From Eukaryota sp. TZLM1-RC (taxonomy: Eukaryota > Metamonada: BaSk clade), in NCBI GenBank assembly GCA_040285825.1, contig JAUPSS010000010.1, positions 1 to 64,000 on the forward strand: 64,000 bases of DNA, read 5' to 3'. A program made the position numbers and the translations under genes. The notes below the pieces were generated by a model. The model saw only the letters and a list, made by a program, of their open reading frames with translations, was not told the DNA's origin and ran no database searches. Every line of letters begins with the position of its first letter. The stretch's first letter is position 1. This document shows, in pieces, positions 33,781 through 42,676 of the stretch.

Positions 33781-33917
33781 TACCGATGGGGGAGTTGACC
33801 TTAAAATATGAGTGAATTTTCCAGAATAACAAATTTTTAAAATAAAAAATTTGATGTGTTTCTCAATGTCACATTCAGCAATAAAACTAAGATCCTTGTC
33901 AAACTTCTCCAATAAAT
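33781..33917 (-). mobile_element. Family B4, middle part
   Basis: Minus strand (EKFDKDLSFIAECDIEKHIKFFILKICYSGKFTHILRSTPPSV), between the A10-A12 composite and the full-length A13. It ends at AAACTTCTCCAATAAAT (33,901-33,917), the TSD repeated at 38,109-38,125. Confidence 0.85.
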
Positions 33918-34002
33918 TTTTTTTTCTCCCTCCCTTAGTCAACCCTTTCATATTTCACTTTCTGTCAAGGCGTCAAAGTCGTACTGTTTCTCTGTCAAAA
34001 CG
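33918..34002 (+). promoter_or_regulatory. Conserved 5' leader of A13
   Basis: 85 bp starting TTTTTTTTCTCCCTCCCTTAG, then CACTTTCTGTCAAGGCGTCAAAG. The same leader, with few changes, starts families C (11,641) and D (57,360, minus). Conservation across otherwise diverged families suggests an internal promoter, a 5' UTR structure or a translation signal. No experimental basis. Confidence 0.5.
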
Positions 34003-34201
34003 ATGCCTTTGGCTGATAGTGACTCTGATGCTGATTGGAACGCCCAAGCAAAGATTCTACCAGTCAGATCAAGCTCATCCACTCCACTTCCCCACTCTCC
34101 CCACAATACAAGCTATGCTCGAAATTCATCTCAAAAAAAATTTTCATTCAAAAACTGATCATTGAACCAGAAAAAACACAGAAAAACCACCATTACGTTC
34201 C

Positions 34202-35398
34202 TTGCGTTCTGTTGCGCGTTCTATTAACAACTCCGTTTCTCGAAATTTGTTTTCTCCAGCTGAAACTGCAAAAAGTCAAAAGTCTATTTCTACTTTTAAC
34301 TCAAAAATTGACAAAATTGAAAGAACTGAAAAAATGAAACCACTGCCATTACAAGGTTCTAAAAAATGTTCGATTTGTGGTATCAGTGGTCATAATTCGA
34401 GAACGTGCATTGAGAAACAAAAAAGAGAATTTGAATTAAAATCTGCTCAACAAATTCTCAAATATTCTGTTCCAGCTGTTGCCGTTGTGAAAGGTGCTGA
34501 AAATAATGTTTCTGACGATCAACAGTTAAATGCTTCTAGTGTTCCCTCTTCTTCCCCTTCTGAAAACAGCAATTTTTGTTGTCCATTTTGCAAAAAAGAT
34601 GTTGCAGATTCACGAAATGGTCGAAAACTTCTGTTTTGTACGAATTGTAAAGCCGTTGATACCGTAAGACCCCCGATCCGGATCCCAGTAGAAATAAGTC
34701 CCGCCAGCACAATCCCCTTCTCAATGGAAATGAGAAATTTTACTTCTGAATTGAAAAATAATAAGTGGAATATTTCATCCTTCTGGAAATATTTTGCTAG
34801 AAAAAACAAAAATTGTTTTAAGAAAAATTTTGGAAATAGAAAAATTGTAAAATCAAAAATTTGCCGTAAATTGTGCTTACGTGGTCGTTATGGTGCCGCA
34901 AAGCAGTCTTTGTTTTCCTCTTCTTTGGCTGATGCAAACTCTGATACCCTTGAAAAACTTCAAAAGTTGCATCCTCAAGAAAATTTCAAGTGCAGCAAGC
35001 CTGAAGTGTGTCCTTTTTGGATTGAAAATCCTATTGCTGCAATTGAAGTTCTTAAAGCTATTCAAAAATTGCCAAAGGGGAAAGCAGCAGGCCCATCTGG
35101 AATTTCTTTTGATCTGTTAAAAATAGCATGTTCCAGTGCTCCCGAAATTGCTGATGATCTAGCCCACTATTTTCAACAATTGATTGTTTTGAAAATTAAT
35201 CCTCCATTTGAATTACTCGCAGCACGTCTGATTGCTTTAGTAAAGCCTGGAAACGGAATCAAACCTGATGGAATACGCCCAATTGCTGTTGGTGAATCTC
35301 TTTCTCGTTTGCTAGCATCAATTGTCTTCGATCGTGTCAAAGACAAAGCTTCTACATTTTTGAATCCTCATCAATTTGGAATAAAATTTAATTTGTAA
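34202..35398 (+). CDS. A13 ORF: zinc fingers and RT N-terminal half
   Basis: 398 codons open. Knuckle CSICGISGHNSRTC at residues 56-69 (CX2CX4HX4C); second finger C127-x2-C130-x15-C146-x2-C149; RT motifs AAGPSGISFDLLK from about residue 295 and RPIAVGESLSRLLASIVF from residue 359; end at NPHQFGI, where A14 inserted. The native start is upstream at 34,003, separated by a shift and a TGA. The knuckles probably bind RNA or DNA; RT is the polymerase for target-primed reverse transcription. The missing part of RT resumes at 36,083 in register. Confidence 0.8.
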   Translation: MRSVARSINNSVSRNLFSPAETAKSQKSISTFNSKIDKIERTEKMKPLPLQGSKKCSICGISGHNSRTCIEKQKREFELKSAQQILKYSVPAVAVVKGAENNVSDDQQLNASSVPSSSPSENSNFCCPFCKKDVADSRNGRKLLFCTNCKAVDTVRPPIRIPVEISPASTIPFSMEMRNFTSELKNNKWNISSFWKYFARKNKNCFKKNFGNRKIVKSKICRKLCLRGRYGAAKQSLFSSSLADANSDTLEKLQKLHPQENFKCSKPEVCPFWIENPIAAIEVLKAIQKLPKGKAAGPSGISFDLLKIACSSAPEIADDLAHYFQQLIVLKINPPFELLAARLIALVKPGNGIKPDGIRPIAVGESLSRLLASIVFDRVKDKASTFLNPHQFGIKFNL

Positions 35399-36080
35399 AT
35401 GTTCTCGAGAAATTACAACTACTCATTTGTTAAATTGTAAACATTTTATTACTTTTAGAAGCAAGGTTCATGATGCTGTAAGAGACCAGTTATATTGTAT
35501 GTGTAAATCTCATAGAATTGAATCCTTCTTGGAACCTCTGTTGTCAAATCTGTTTGATGCTGAAAATGATTTTCATAAGAATAATAGAGGTGATGTCATA
35601 TTACCTGGATTAGATGGAAGCTTCATTTTATTGGATGTAATGTCTGTTGATCCTTGTAATGCCTCAAATGAAAGGCTTGTTAATTCTGAAATTCATAATC
35701 CCCTTTCAAATGCTGAAAATATTAAATTCAAAAAATACAATGAACCTTTGTCCAAATTGGCCAGTCTACAGCATGCAAAATACAATTTGTATCCATTTGT
35801 ATTTTCCCTTTTTGGTTCACTTGCACCAACTGCTTTACGTTTTTTGGATGATTTTGAAATGATTGTAAAGAGAAGAACTGGCAGAAATTTCAACAGATTG
35901 TTTTGGCAAAATAGAATTGTGTTTTCTATTTTTAAGGGGATGTTGAAGATGGTTTCTGATGCTTTGCTTTCTCTTGGATCTCACTATGAGAGAGTTGCAT
36001 CTAGTGTTTTTGTTTTGGGAGAGATGGATTTTTTAGATGTTGATTTATTGGTTTAGAATAAAATTATATTTAAAAAAAAT
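35383..36080 (+). mobile_element. 5'-truncated family A insertion inside A13 (A14)
   Basis: Starts within the CCHC finger (TTTAATTTGTAAATGTTC) and ends in poly(A). Flanked by CATCAATTTGGAAT at 35,369-35,382 and 36,081-36,094. Removing it plus one TSD restores HQFGIKTIDGAS. A 209-codon ORF (35,427-36,056) carries the RLE RGDVILPG. Absent from the mirrored copy A3, so inserted after the inverted duplication. Confidence 0.92.
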
Positions 36081-36332
36081 CATCAATTTGGAATCAAAAC
36101 AATTGATGGTGCTTCTGTTGCTGCTATTGCCTCTGATACCTTTTTTAATGCAGAGGAAAATAATTTTATTTTTAATCTCGACTTTAAAAATGCTTTTAAT
36201 TCTGTAAAGCGAGAAGCAATTTTTGAAGTTATTAAATCTGATTTTCCTGAGCTATCGAGTTTTTTCTACCATTTTTATGGGAAAGAATCAGATTTAATTT
36301 TTAATTCATTTGGTCTTAAATCATCTTCTGGA

Positions 36333-37292
36333 GTGAAGCAGGGAGATCCTTTAGGCCCATTATTGTTTTGTATAGCTATTCACAAAACTTTAAATATCAT
36401 TAAGCAAAAATACCCTTCTATAAAAATAGTTGCTTATATGGATGATATATCCTTGATTGGTTCATTTGATTCACTAGAATTGGTTGCTCAAGAAATTGCC
36501 GATTCATATGAAAATATTGGGCTTCATCTTAATGCCAGCAAATGCCTTCTGATTGGCTCTTCTGCTCAAGACCTCGTGATAAACGATTCTATTGACCCTT
36601 TTACTAATTATAGTAGTGATGCTTTTAAGTTCCTTGGTTGTTGGTTAGGAAATGTGCCTCAAATTCAGAATGAATTGCAAGTTATTTTGGAAAAAATGAA
36701 AATTGAACTTGATTCAATTTCTTCTTTAGATATAGAAAAGCATATTAAATTTTTCATGCTTAAAATTTGCTACACTGGGAGAATAACCCACATTTTGAGA
36801 TCTTGTGCTCCTTCCATAGCATTAGATTTTTGTCGTTCTTTTAATTCATTGAGAACAGAATTTTTTGCTGATTTATTGGATGTAGAACCAGGAATGTTGA
36901 AAAGCCATTTATTTTCTTCAGCAATTTTGGGTGGTATTGGTTTTACTAAATCTTCAATTTTGTGTCAATCAGCATTCTTGGGTGGTGGCAAAAATTTTAT
37001 TTATGAATTTTCTCGTAGATTTCCTGATGATTCACATCTGTTAGTCCCCAATTGTAGTCCCTATTTGTATGAGTTATCTTGTGAACTTGAAAAATTACCG
37101 CCACAAATTTGGACCAAATGTTTTCCTCAATCAATTCAAGAAATTCCAAACCGATCTCTATTTAATTTACAGTTTTGCTGTAAAAAGCTTCAACAAAAAT
37201 TGTCAAAGATTTTTGAAAGCTTGGATTTTGATGTTAGACTTGGCTTGGCCAAGAAATCCCGCTTTTGCAAATCTTTTACAAGATATGTGTGA
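36333..37292 (+). CDS. A13 ORF: RT motifs B-E and linker
   Basis: The open frame of 319 codons starts at GVKQGDPLGP (motif B). The native frame begins further upstream at 36,083 with FGIKTIDGASVAA and motif A (FNLDFKNAFNSVKR, about 36,170-36,210). YMDD lies at residues 35-38 (36,435-36,446), LHLNASKCLLIG is motif D and FKFLGCWLG is motif E. It ends at a 5-bp deletion just after GLAKK. This is the palm and thumb of a non-LTR RT; the YMDD box is unusual, since LINE RTs mostly have F/YADD. Confidence 0.8.
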   Translation: MKQGDPLGPLLFCIAIHKTLNIIKQKYPSIKIVAYMDDISLIGSFDSLELVAQEIADSYENIGLHLNASKCLLIGSSAQDLVINDSIDPFTNYSSDAFKFLGCWLGNVPQIQNELQVILEKMKIELDSISSLDIEKHIKFFMLKICYTGRITHILRSCAPSIALDFCRSFNSLRTEFFADLLDVEPGMLKSHLFSSAILGGIGFTKSSILCQSAFLGGGKNFIYEFSRRFPDDSHLLVPNCSPYLYELSCELEKLPPQIWTKCFPQSIQEIPNRSLFNLQFCCKKLQQKLSKIFESLDFDVRLGLAKKSRFCKSFTRYV

Positions 37293-37528
37293 CAGTACTT
37301 CTTCTGCCTTAGTAACAACAATTCCACAAGTTTATGGTTCTCTCTTATCCGATTCTGCTTGGACTCTGAATATGAGATTTCGTTCCTTTATCTGGCCTGA
37401 TAATTTACCTCATAATTTAATTTGTAAATGTTCTCGAGAAATTACAACTACTCATTTGTTAAATTGTAAACATTTTATTACTTTTTAGAAGCAAGGTTCA
37501 TGATGCTGTAAGAGACCAGTTATATTGT

Positions 37529-38080
37529 ATGTGTAAATCTCATAGAATTGAATCCTTCTTGGAACCTTTGTTGTCAAATCTGTTTGATGCTGAAAATGAT
37601 TTTCATAAGAATAATAGAGGTGATGTCATATTACCTGGATTAGATGGAAGCTTTATTTTATTGGATGTAATGTCTGTTGATCCTTGTAATGCCTCAAATG
37701 AAAGGCTTGTTAATTCTGAAATTCATAATCCCCTTTCAAATGCTGAAAATTTTAAATTCAAAAAATACAATGAACCTTTGTCCAAATTGGCCAGTCTACA
37801 GCATGCAAAATACAATTTGTATCCATTTGTATTTTCCCTTTTTGGTTCACTTGCACCAACTGCTTTACGTTTTTTGGATGATTTTGAAATGATTGTAAAG
37901 AGAAGAACTGGCAGAAATTTCAACAGATTGTTTTGGCACAATAGAATTGTGTTTTCTATTTTTAAGGGGATGTTGAAGATGGTTTCTGATGCTTTGCTTT
38001 CTCTTGGATCTCACTATGAGAGAGTTGCATCTAGTGTTTTTGTTTTGGGAGAGATGGATTTTTTAGATGTTGATTTATAG
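37529..38080 (+). CDS. A13 ORF: RLE domain and C-terminus
   Basis: 183 codons, open to the native stop. MCKSHRIESFLEPLL, then NNRGDVILPGLDGSFILLDVMSVDP (RGD-x13-D endonuclease motif, about residues 28-45) and the conserved C-terminal RRTGRNFNRLFW(H)NRIVFSIFKGMLKM...LGEMDFLDVDL. Upstream, the CCHC finger CKCSREITTTHLLNC (about 37,421-37,465) is in another frame owing to a +1 T at 37,485. The RLE nicks target DNA to prime reverse transcription in this class. Confidence 0.75.
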   Translation: MCKSHRIESFLEPLLSNLFDAENDFHKNNRGDVILPGLDGSFILLDVMSVDPCNASNERLVNSEIHNPLSNAENFKFKKYNEPLSKLASLQHAKYNLYPFVFSLFGSLAPTALRFLDDFEMIVKRRTGRNFNRLFWHNRIVFSIFKGMLKMVSDALLSLGSHYERVASSVFVLGEMDFLDVDL

Positions 38081-38086
38081 GTTTAG

Positions 38087-38092
38087 AATAAA
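38087..38092 (+). promoter_or_regulatory. Polyadenylation signal of A13
   Basis: AATAAA six bases after the TAG stop. The same arrangement is present at every intact family A 3' end in the window. The whole 3' UTR before poly(A) is about 20 bp. Confidence 0.75.
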
Positions 38093-38125
38093 ATTAAATT
38101 TTAAAAAAAAACTTCTCCAATAAAT

Positions 38126-38351
38126 TGTTTAACTGGGAATAAATTTCATCCAAATTGCCAAGCCAACATCCAAGAAACTTAAAAGCTTGTTGGTCATAAT
38201 TGATAAAAGGAATCTGAGCTCCACCAATCATCAAAGATTGTTTTTCTCTACCAATCAAGAGACATTTAGATGGGTTCAAAGCTAATCCAATTTCTTTGTA
38301 TTTCGCCGCAATGTCTTCAGAGACCCTAGAAATGCTTTCAAAAGAACCAAT
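38126..38351 (-). mobile_element. Family B4, 5' part
   Basis: Minus-strand family B RT from LIGSFESISRVSEDIAAKYKEIGLALNPSKCLLIG (motif D) to LGNLDEIYSQLNNLLEKF, continuing across A13 into 33,917. It starts next to AAGTTTATGGTAC (38,352-38,364). Confidence 0.85.
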
Positions 38352-38364
38352 AAGTTTATGGTAC

Positions 38365-39000
38365 TTTTTATTACTTTTAGAAGCAAGGTTCATGATGCTG
38401 TAAGAGACCAGTTATATTGTATGTGTAAATCTCATAGAATTGAATCCTTCTTGGAACCTCTGTTGTCAAATCTGTTTGATGCTGAAAATGATTTTCATAA
38501 GAATAATAGAGGTGATGTCATATTACCTGGATTAGATGGAAGCTTTATTTTATTGGATGTAATGTCTGTTGATCCTTGTAATGCCTCAAATGAAAGGCTT
38601 GTTAATTCTGAAATTCATAATCCCCTTTCAAATGCTGAAAATTTTAAATTCAAAAAATACAATGAACCTTTGTCCAAATTGGCCAGTCTACAGCATGCAA
38701 AATACAATTTGTATCCATTTGTATTTTCCCTTTTTGGTTCACTTGCACCAACTGCTTTACGTTTTTTGGATGATTTTGAAATGATTGTAAAGAGAAGAAC
38801 TGGCAGAAATTTCAACAGATTGTTTTGGCAAAATAGAATTGTGTTTTCTATTTTTAAGGGGATGTTGAAGATGGTTTCTGATGCTTTGCTTTCTCTTGGA
38901 TCTCACTATGAGAGAGTTGCATCTAGTGTTTTTGTTTTGGGAGAGATGGATTTTTTAGATGTTGATTTATAGGTTTAGAATAAAATTAAATTTAAAAAAA
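38365..39000 (+). mobile_element. 5'-truncated family A insertion A15
   Basis: Starts at ITFRSKVHDAVRDQLYC, ends in poly(A), and is flanked by the TSD AAGTTTATGGTAC (38,352-38,364; 39,001-39,013). Open through 38,972 with an intact RLE motif. Confidence 0.9.
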
Positions 39001-39780
39001 AAGTTTATGGTACTCTCTTATCCGATTCTGCTTGGACTCTGAATATGAGATTTCGTTCCTTTATCTGGCCTGATAATTTACCTCATAATTTAATTTGTAA
39101 ATGTTCTCGAGAAATTACAACTACTCATTTGTTAAATTGTAAACATTTTATTACTTTTAGAAGCAAGGTTCATGATGCTGTAAGAGACCAGTTATATTGT
39201 ATGTGTAAATCTCATAGAATTGAATCCTTCTTGGAACCTTTGTTGTCAAATCTGTTTGATGCTGAAAATGATTTTCATAAGAATAATAGAGGTGATGTCA
39301 TATTACCTGGATTAGATGGAAGCTTCATTTTATTGGATGTAATGTCTGTTGATCCTTGTAATGCCTCAAATGAAAGGCTTGTTAATTCTGAAATTCATAA
39401 TCCCCTTTCAAATGCTGAAAATTTTAAATTCAAAAAATACAATGAACCTTTGTCCAAATTGGCCAGTCTACAGCATGCAAAATACAATTTGTATCCATTT
39501 GTATTTTCCCTTTTTGGTTCACTTGCACCAACTGCTTTACGTTTTTTGGATGATTTTGAAATGATTGTAAAGAGAAGAACTGGCAGAAATTTCAACAGAT
39601 TGTTTTGGCAAAATAGAATTGTGTTTTCTATTTTTAAGGGGATGTTGAAGATGGTTTCTGATGCTTTGCTTTCTCTTGGATCTCACTATGAGAGAGTTGC
39701 ATCTAGTGTTTTTGTTTTGGGAGAGATGGATTTTTTAGATGTTGATTTATAGGTTTAGAATAAAATTAAATTTTAAAAAC
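39001..39780 (+). mobile_element. 5'-truncated family A copy A16
   Basis: Begins at the TSD (QVYGTLLSDSAWTL) and runs to poly(A). One of the cleanest C-terminal ORFs, 39,045-39,752. Confidence 0.9.
39045..39752 (+). CDS. A16 ORF: CCHC finger plus RLE, intact C-terminus
   Basis: 235 codons: MRFRSFIWPDNLPHNLICKCSREITTTHLLNC (CX1CX7HX3C at about residues 18-32), FRSKVHDAVRDQLYCMCKSHRIESFLEPLLSNLF, RGDVILPGLDG..LLDV and the native C-terminus. All putative RLE residues are present. Without RT it cannot transpose, but the nuclease domain alone is unbroken. Confidence 0.7.
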   Translation: MRFRSFIWPDNLPHNLICKCSREITTTHLLNCKHFITFRSKVHDAVRDQLYCMCKSHRIESFLEPLLSNLFDAENDFHKNNRGDVILPGLDGSFILLDVMSVDPCNASNERLVNSEIHNPLSNAENFKFKKYNEPLSKLASLQHAKYNLYPFVFSLFGSLAPTALRFLDDFEMIVKRRTGRNFNRLFWQNRIVFSIFKGMLKMVSDALLSLGSHYERVASSVFVLGEMDFLDVDL

Positions 39781-40024
39781 AAACTTCTCCAATAAATTGT
39801 TTAACTGGGAATAAATTTCATCCAAATTGCCAAGCCAACATCCAAGAAACTTAAAAGCTTGTTGGTCATAATTGATAAAAGGAATCTGAGCTCCACCAAT
39901 CATCAAAGATTGTTTTTCTCTACCAATCAAGAGACATTTAGATGGGTTCAAAGCTAATCCCAATTTCTTTGTATTTCGCCGCAATGTCTTCAGAGACCCT
40001 AGAAATGCTTTCAAAAGAACCAAT
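39781..40024 (-). mobile_element. Family B fragment, tandem copy (B5)
   Basis: Duplicate of 38,109-38,351, joined to the A16 tail. Together with the following A copies it forms the second unit of a tandem duplication of about 1.67 kb. Confidence 0.85.
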
Positions 40025-40037
40025 AAGTTTATGGTAC

Positions 40038-40673
40038 TTTTTATTACTTTTAGAAGCAAGGTTCATGATGCTGTAAGAGACCAGTTATATTGTATGTGTA
40101 AATCTCATAGAATTGAATCCTTCTTGGAACCTCTGTTGTCAAATCTGTTTGATGCTGAAAATGATTTTCATAAGAATAATAGAGGTGATGTCATATTACC
40201 TGGATTAGATGGAAGCTTTATTTTATTGGATGTAATGTCTGTTGATCCTTGTAATGCCTCAAATGAAAGGCTTGTTAATTCTGAAATTCATAATCCCCTT
40301 TCAAATGCTGAAAATTTTAAATTCAAAAAATACAATGAACCTTTGTCCAAATTGGCCAGTCTACAGCATGCAAAATACAATTTGTATCCATTTGTATTTT
40401 CCCTTTTTGGTTCACTTGCACCAACTCCTTTACGTTTTTTGGATGATTTTGAAATGATTGTAAAGAGAAGAACTGGCAGAAATTTCAACAGATTGTTTTG
40501 GCACAATAGAATTGTGTTTTCTATTTTTAAGGGGATGTTGAAGATGGTTTCTGATGCTTTGCTTTCTCTTGGATCTCACTATGAGAGAGTTGCATCTAGT
40601 GTTTTTGTTTTGGGAGAGATGGATTTTTTAGATGTTGATTTATAGGTTTAGAATAAAATTAAATTTAAAAAAA
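40038..40673 (+). mobile_element. Family A insertion A17 (duplicate of A15)
   Basis: Same truncation point and same TSD (40,025-40,037; 40,674-40,686) as A15. They share the rare WHN variant (TTGGCACAATAG) with A13's C-terminus. Open to 40,645. Confidence 0.9.
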
Positions 40674-41130
40674 AAGTTTATGGTACTCTCTTATCCGATT
40701 CTGCTTGGACTCTGAATATGAGATTTCGTTCCTTTATCTGGCCTGATAATTTACCTCATAATTTAATTTGTAAATGTTCTCGAGAAATTACAACTACTCA
40801 TTTGTTAAATTGTAAACATTTTATTACTTTTAGAAGCAAGGTTCATGATGCTGTAAGAGACCAGTTATATTGTATGTGTAAATCTCATAGAATTGAATCC
40901 TTCTTAGAACCTCTGTTGTCAAATTTGTTTGATGCTGAAAATGATTTTCATAAGAATAATAGAGGTGATGTCATATTACCTGGATTAGATGGAAGCTTCA
41001 TTTTATTGGATGTAATGTCTGTTGATCCTTGTAATGCCTCAAATGAAAGGCTTGTTAATTCTGAAATTCATAATCCCCTTTCAAATGCTGAAAATTTTAA
41101 ATTCAAAAAATACAATGAACCTTTGTCCAT
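40674..41130 (+). mobile_element. Family A copy A18, 3' truncated
   Basis: Duplicate of A16 that stops at NEPLS (about 41,130), where minus-strand family G begins with a CCA overlap. There is no poly(A), so this is a deletion or recombination junction rather than an insertion end. Confidence 0.85.
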
Positions 41131-41254
41131 CAGGTTTGTCACCTTTACCAGGTTTAACTAAAGCAACTAAACGGGCAGCAGTCAATTCAGGCGGAGGAAC
41201 ATAATTCAAACACATTGAATTTTGAAAATAGGAAGCAAGATCCTCAACAATTTC
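41131..41254 (-). mobile_element. Family G, left part
   Basis: Minus strand, EDLASYFQNSMCLNYVPPPELTAARLVALVKPGKGDKPDG, an RT segment matching DDLAHYFQQL..AARLIALVKPGNGIKPDG of family A. It continues across C4 into 43,088-43,633. TSD AACAATTTC at 41,246-41,254 and 43,088-43,096. Confidence 0.8.
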
Positions 41255-41268
41255 TTTTAATTTTTAAT

Positions 41269-42039
41269 TCTTTTAATCTGGATTCTTTATCAGGAGTTAA
41301 ACAAGGAGACCCTTTAGGTCCTTTCTTTTTTTGTCTTGCAATTCACCCAATTTTGAAAAAATTAAAAGAAGAAAATTCTGACCTTCAAGTGGTAGCTTAC
41401 ATGGATGACATTTCTTGTATTGGTCCAGAAAGTACAATTAATAGGGTTGCTAATGAAGCTGCTACATTATACCAATCCATAGGTCTTGATTTGAATGTTC
41501 AAAAATGTTTTTGTATTTCTAGAAAAAATGTTAAGTTAATAATTAATTCCCTCGAAGTTCCATATATTGATTATACTTCAACTAGTTTCTGCTTTCTGGG
41601 TTGCTATTTAGGTTCCGCCGAAAAGACACTTGACAGTCTTGAAAATTATTTAAATTCAATTAAAAAAGAGCTAGAAGTCATAAAGGCTCTTGAATTGGAA
41701 AAACATCTTAAGTTTTTTCTTTTGAAAATTTGTTATGCTGGAAAAATTACTCATTTACTGCGATCATTACCTCCATCCCTAACTTACAATTTTTGTAGAC
41801 AATTTAACAAAATACGTACCCAATTTTTGGCTTATTTAATGTCTGTTGATCCATCAATTTTGAAAAATCATATTTTTTCTGATGTTCAACTTGGCGGTGT
41901 TGGATTCAATTCATCAAAATATTTGACCAAAGCTGCATTTATTGGTGGTGGAAAAAATTTTGTATTTGAATTCTCTAGAAGATATCCTTTGCCGAAAATC
42001 TTCTTGAAAATACAAATAGCATATTCCTGGATAACTTAA
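41269..42039 (+). CDS. C4 RT core ORF
   Basis: Open family C frame (the frame itself extends to 41,215, outside C4). SGVKQGDPLGPFFFCLAIHPI (motif B), VVAYMDDISCIG (motif C), IGLDLNVQKCFC (motif D), FCFLGCYLG (motif E), then KICYAGKITHLLRSLPPSLTYNFCRQFN and LGGVGFNSSKYLTKAAFIGGGKNF. It ends by frameshift after EFSRRYP. Confidence 0.72.
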   Translation, partial: SFNLDSLSGVKQGDPLGPFFFCLAIHPILKKLKEENSDLQVVAYMDDISCIGPESTINRVANEAATLYQSIGLDLNVQKCFCISRKNVKLIINSLEVPYIDYTSTSFCFLGCYLGSAEKTLDSLENYLNSIKKELEVIKALELEKHLKFFLLKICYAGKITHLLRSLPPSLTYNFCRQFNKIRTQFLAYLMSVDPSILKNHIFSDVQLGGVGFNSSKYLTKAAFIGGGKNFVFEFSRRYPLPKIFLKIQIAYSWIT

Positions 42040-42241
42040 GACAAGAAATATCCAGTTTATCTCCCGACTTATGGCAATCATGTTTCCCCATATCCATTCA
42101 AGAAATTCCAGACAGAAGTTTATATTCATTAAAATTTGCGTTGAAAAAGCTCTAACGACATCTTTTGAAAAATTTTGAAAGCAAGGATTTTATTGTTCGA
42201 CTTAGCACGGCTAAGAAAGAAAATCCTACTTTTGCCAATTT

Positions 42242-42676
42242 TTGATTGATTTGAAGGACAGTTCATCTGCAGTTTTGATAAATCAAATTCCCCAGATTTA
42301 TGGTCTATTTTTGAATGACGACCAATGGACTACTGCTATGAGAATGCGTTGTTATTTATGGCCTTGTAATTTGCCCAATGATTTGTTTTGTAAATGTGGA
42401 GCTGGTTTGACATTATCACATTTATTTAATTGTAATAGATATATTTCCTATCGTTCTACGTTGCATGATGCAGTCAGAGATCAAATCCATGCAATGTGTA
42501 ATTCCTATCATATTGAATCTTTTGTTGAACCTTTGTTGAGGTCTCTTGATATAAATGAAAGCGTAAGAGATTCAGAATATGGAAAACGACGTGCTGATGT
42601 TGTTGTGCCCTCGTTTGATGATGTCATGAATGTTGCTGATGTCGTAACAGTGGATGTTTGCAGAAAAATGCCTTGA
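42242..42676 (+). CDS. C4 finger and RLE ORF
   Basis: 144 codons: RCYLWPCNLPNDLFCKCGAGLTLSHLFNC, YRSTLHDAVRDQIHAMCNSYHIESFVEPLL, RADVVVPSFDDVMNVADVVTVDV. One catalytic-region change, VVD to VAD, leaves the Asp. A frameshift at about 42,662 separates it from the C-terminus (open to 43,049). Confidence 0.65.
   Translation: MIDLKDSSSAVLINQIPQIYGLFLNDDQWTTAMRMRCYLWPCNLPNDLFCKCGAGLTLSHLFNCNRYISYRSTLHDAVRDQIHAMCNSYHIESFVEPLLRSLDINESVRDSEYGKRRADVVVPSFDDVMNVADVVTVDVCRKMP

Larger units (their letters stand above)
33918..38108 (+). mobile_element. Full-length family A element A13 in B4, with nested A14
   Basis: The best preserved complete element. Leader 33,918-34,002; ATG 34,003-34,005; stop TAG 38,078-38,080; AATAAA 38,087-38,092; then poly(A). 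It is flanked by a 17-bp TSD (33,901-33,917 and 38,109-38,125). Without the 698-bp A14 (35,383-36,080) and one TSD copy it is about 3.5 kb, with coding capacity of about 1,120 codons. Lesions are a TGA after TDH (about 34,163), a shift near 34,130-34,140, a 5-bp deletion at GLAKK (about 37,253), a +1 T at 37,485 and the nested copy. Its arrangement (two N-terminal fingers, RT, CCHC, RLE) defines the family. Confidence 0.92.

Noticed and set aside
35647-35862. Recurrent ~71-codon ORF starting MILVMPQMKGLLILKF in many A copies
   Set aside because: It is the +1 frame of the RLE-coding region and recurs only because the DNA is repeated.
17700-37240. Long inverted repeats as terminal inverted repeats of a DNA transposon
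   Set aside because: The arms consist of LINE fragments, and no transposase was found; the structure is an inverted duplication.
38109-39000. Inverted B segment next to plus-strand A segment as a twin-priming (5' inversion) product
   Set aside because: The two pieces belong to different families, and the A copy has its own TSD. The B piece is the continuation of B4 across A13.
39395-39595. Recurrent antisense ~66-codon ORF starting MKFLPVLLFTIISKSS
   Set aside because: Antisense shadow of the conserved C-terminal coding region; no independent signal.
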